Source of the DNA: Phycisphaerales bacterium
GTDB taxonomy: Bacteria; Planctomycetota; Phycisphaerae; Phycisphaerales; SM1A02
NCBI GenBank assembly: GCA_020427625.1
Contig: JAGQOI010000272.1
Span: forward strand, 1-6,783
DNA length: 6,783 nt
Reading direction: 5' to 3'
The notes below the pieces were generated by a model. That model had not been told where the DNA came from and did no database searches. It saw only the letters and a list, made by a program, of their open reading frames with translations. How positions within the stretch are numbered: the stretch's first letter is position 1; every line of letters starts with the position of its first letter. This document shows, one piece after another, positions 5,645-6,783 of the stretch. Position numbers and translations under genes: made by a program.

Positions 5645-6783
<1,139 letters not shown>

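Overview
This 6.8 kb window is GC-rich and gene-dense. It looks like a chromosomal segment of a planctomycete, most plausibly of the class Phycisphaerae. That is an inference from three things: a secreted protein with the Cys-bracketed 'GC-type' dockerin/EF-hand tail common in that group, a futalosine-pathway menaquinone gene (mqnE), and a groEL with no groES directly upstream. There are no mobile elements, CRISPR arrays, tRNAs or rRNAs.

Layout, left to right. (1) The last 56 codons of a plus-strand gene, probably the C-terminal ATPase end of a sensor histidine kinase. (2) A 102-bp gap between convergent genes, holding a strong hairpin that may be a terminator. (3) A small minus-strand hypothetical protein (77 aa) with a good ribosome binding site. 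(4) A large minus-strand gene (819 aa) encoding an unusual membrane protein: about 550 residues of predicted cytoplasmic coiled coil, then two transmembrane helices flanking a domain of roughly 150 residues whose layout recalls Wzz/polysaccharide co-polymerases. (5) A 137-bp divergent promoter region. (6) Plus-strand mqnE (aminofutalosine synthase), with intact radical-SAM cysteines and a roughly 48-residue Ala/Pro/Gly-rich insertion. (7) A minus-strand secreted protein with a signal peptide, a PPC-like beta domain and two C-terminal EF-hand/dockerin repeats; its stop codon lies 4 nt from that of mqnE. (8) A 337-bp divergent region with an inverted repeat, candidate promoters and overlapping short ORFs that lead into the groEL ribosome binding site. 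(9) groEL, cut off by the right edge after 379 codons.

The genes do not form one operon or pathway. Signalling, envelope, menaquinone synthesis, secretion and protein folding are each represented by a single gene, with strand switches between most of them. Nothing here is a recognisable defence or mobile system. The items most worth a second look are the coiled-coil/Wzz-like fusion, the mqnE insertion with its possible leaderless start, and the short-ORF leader ahead of groEL.
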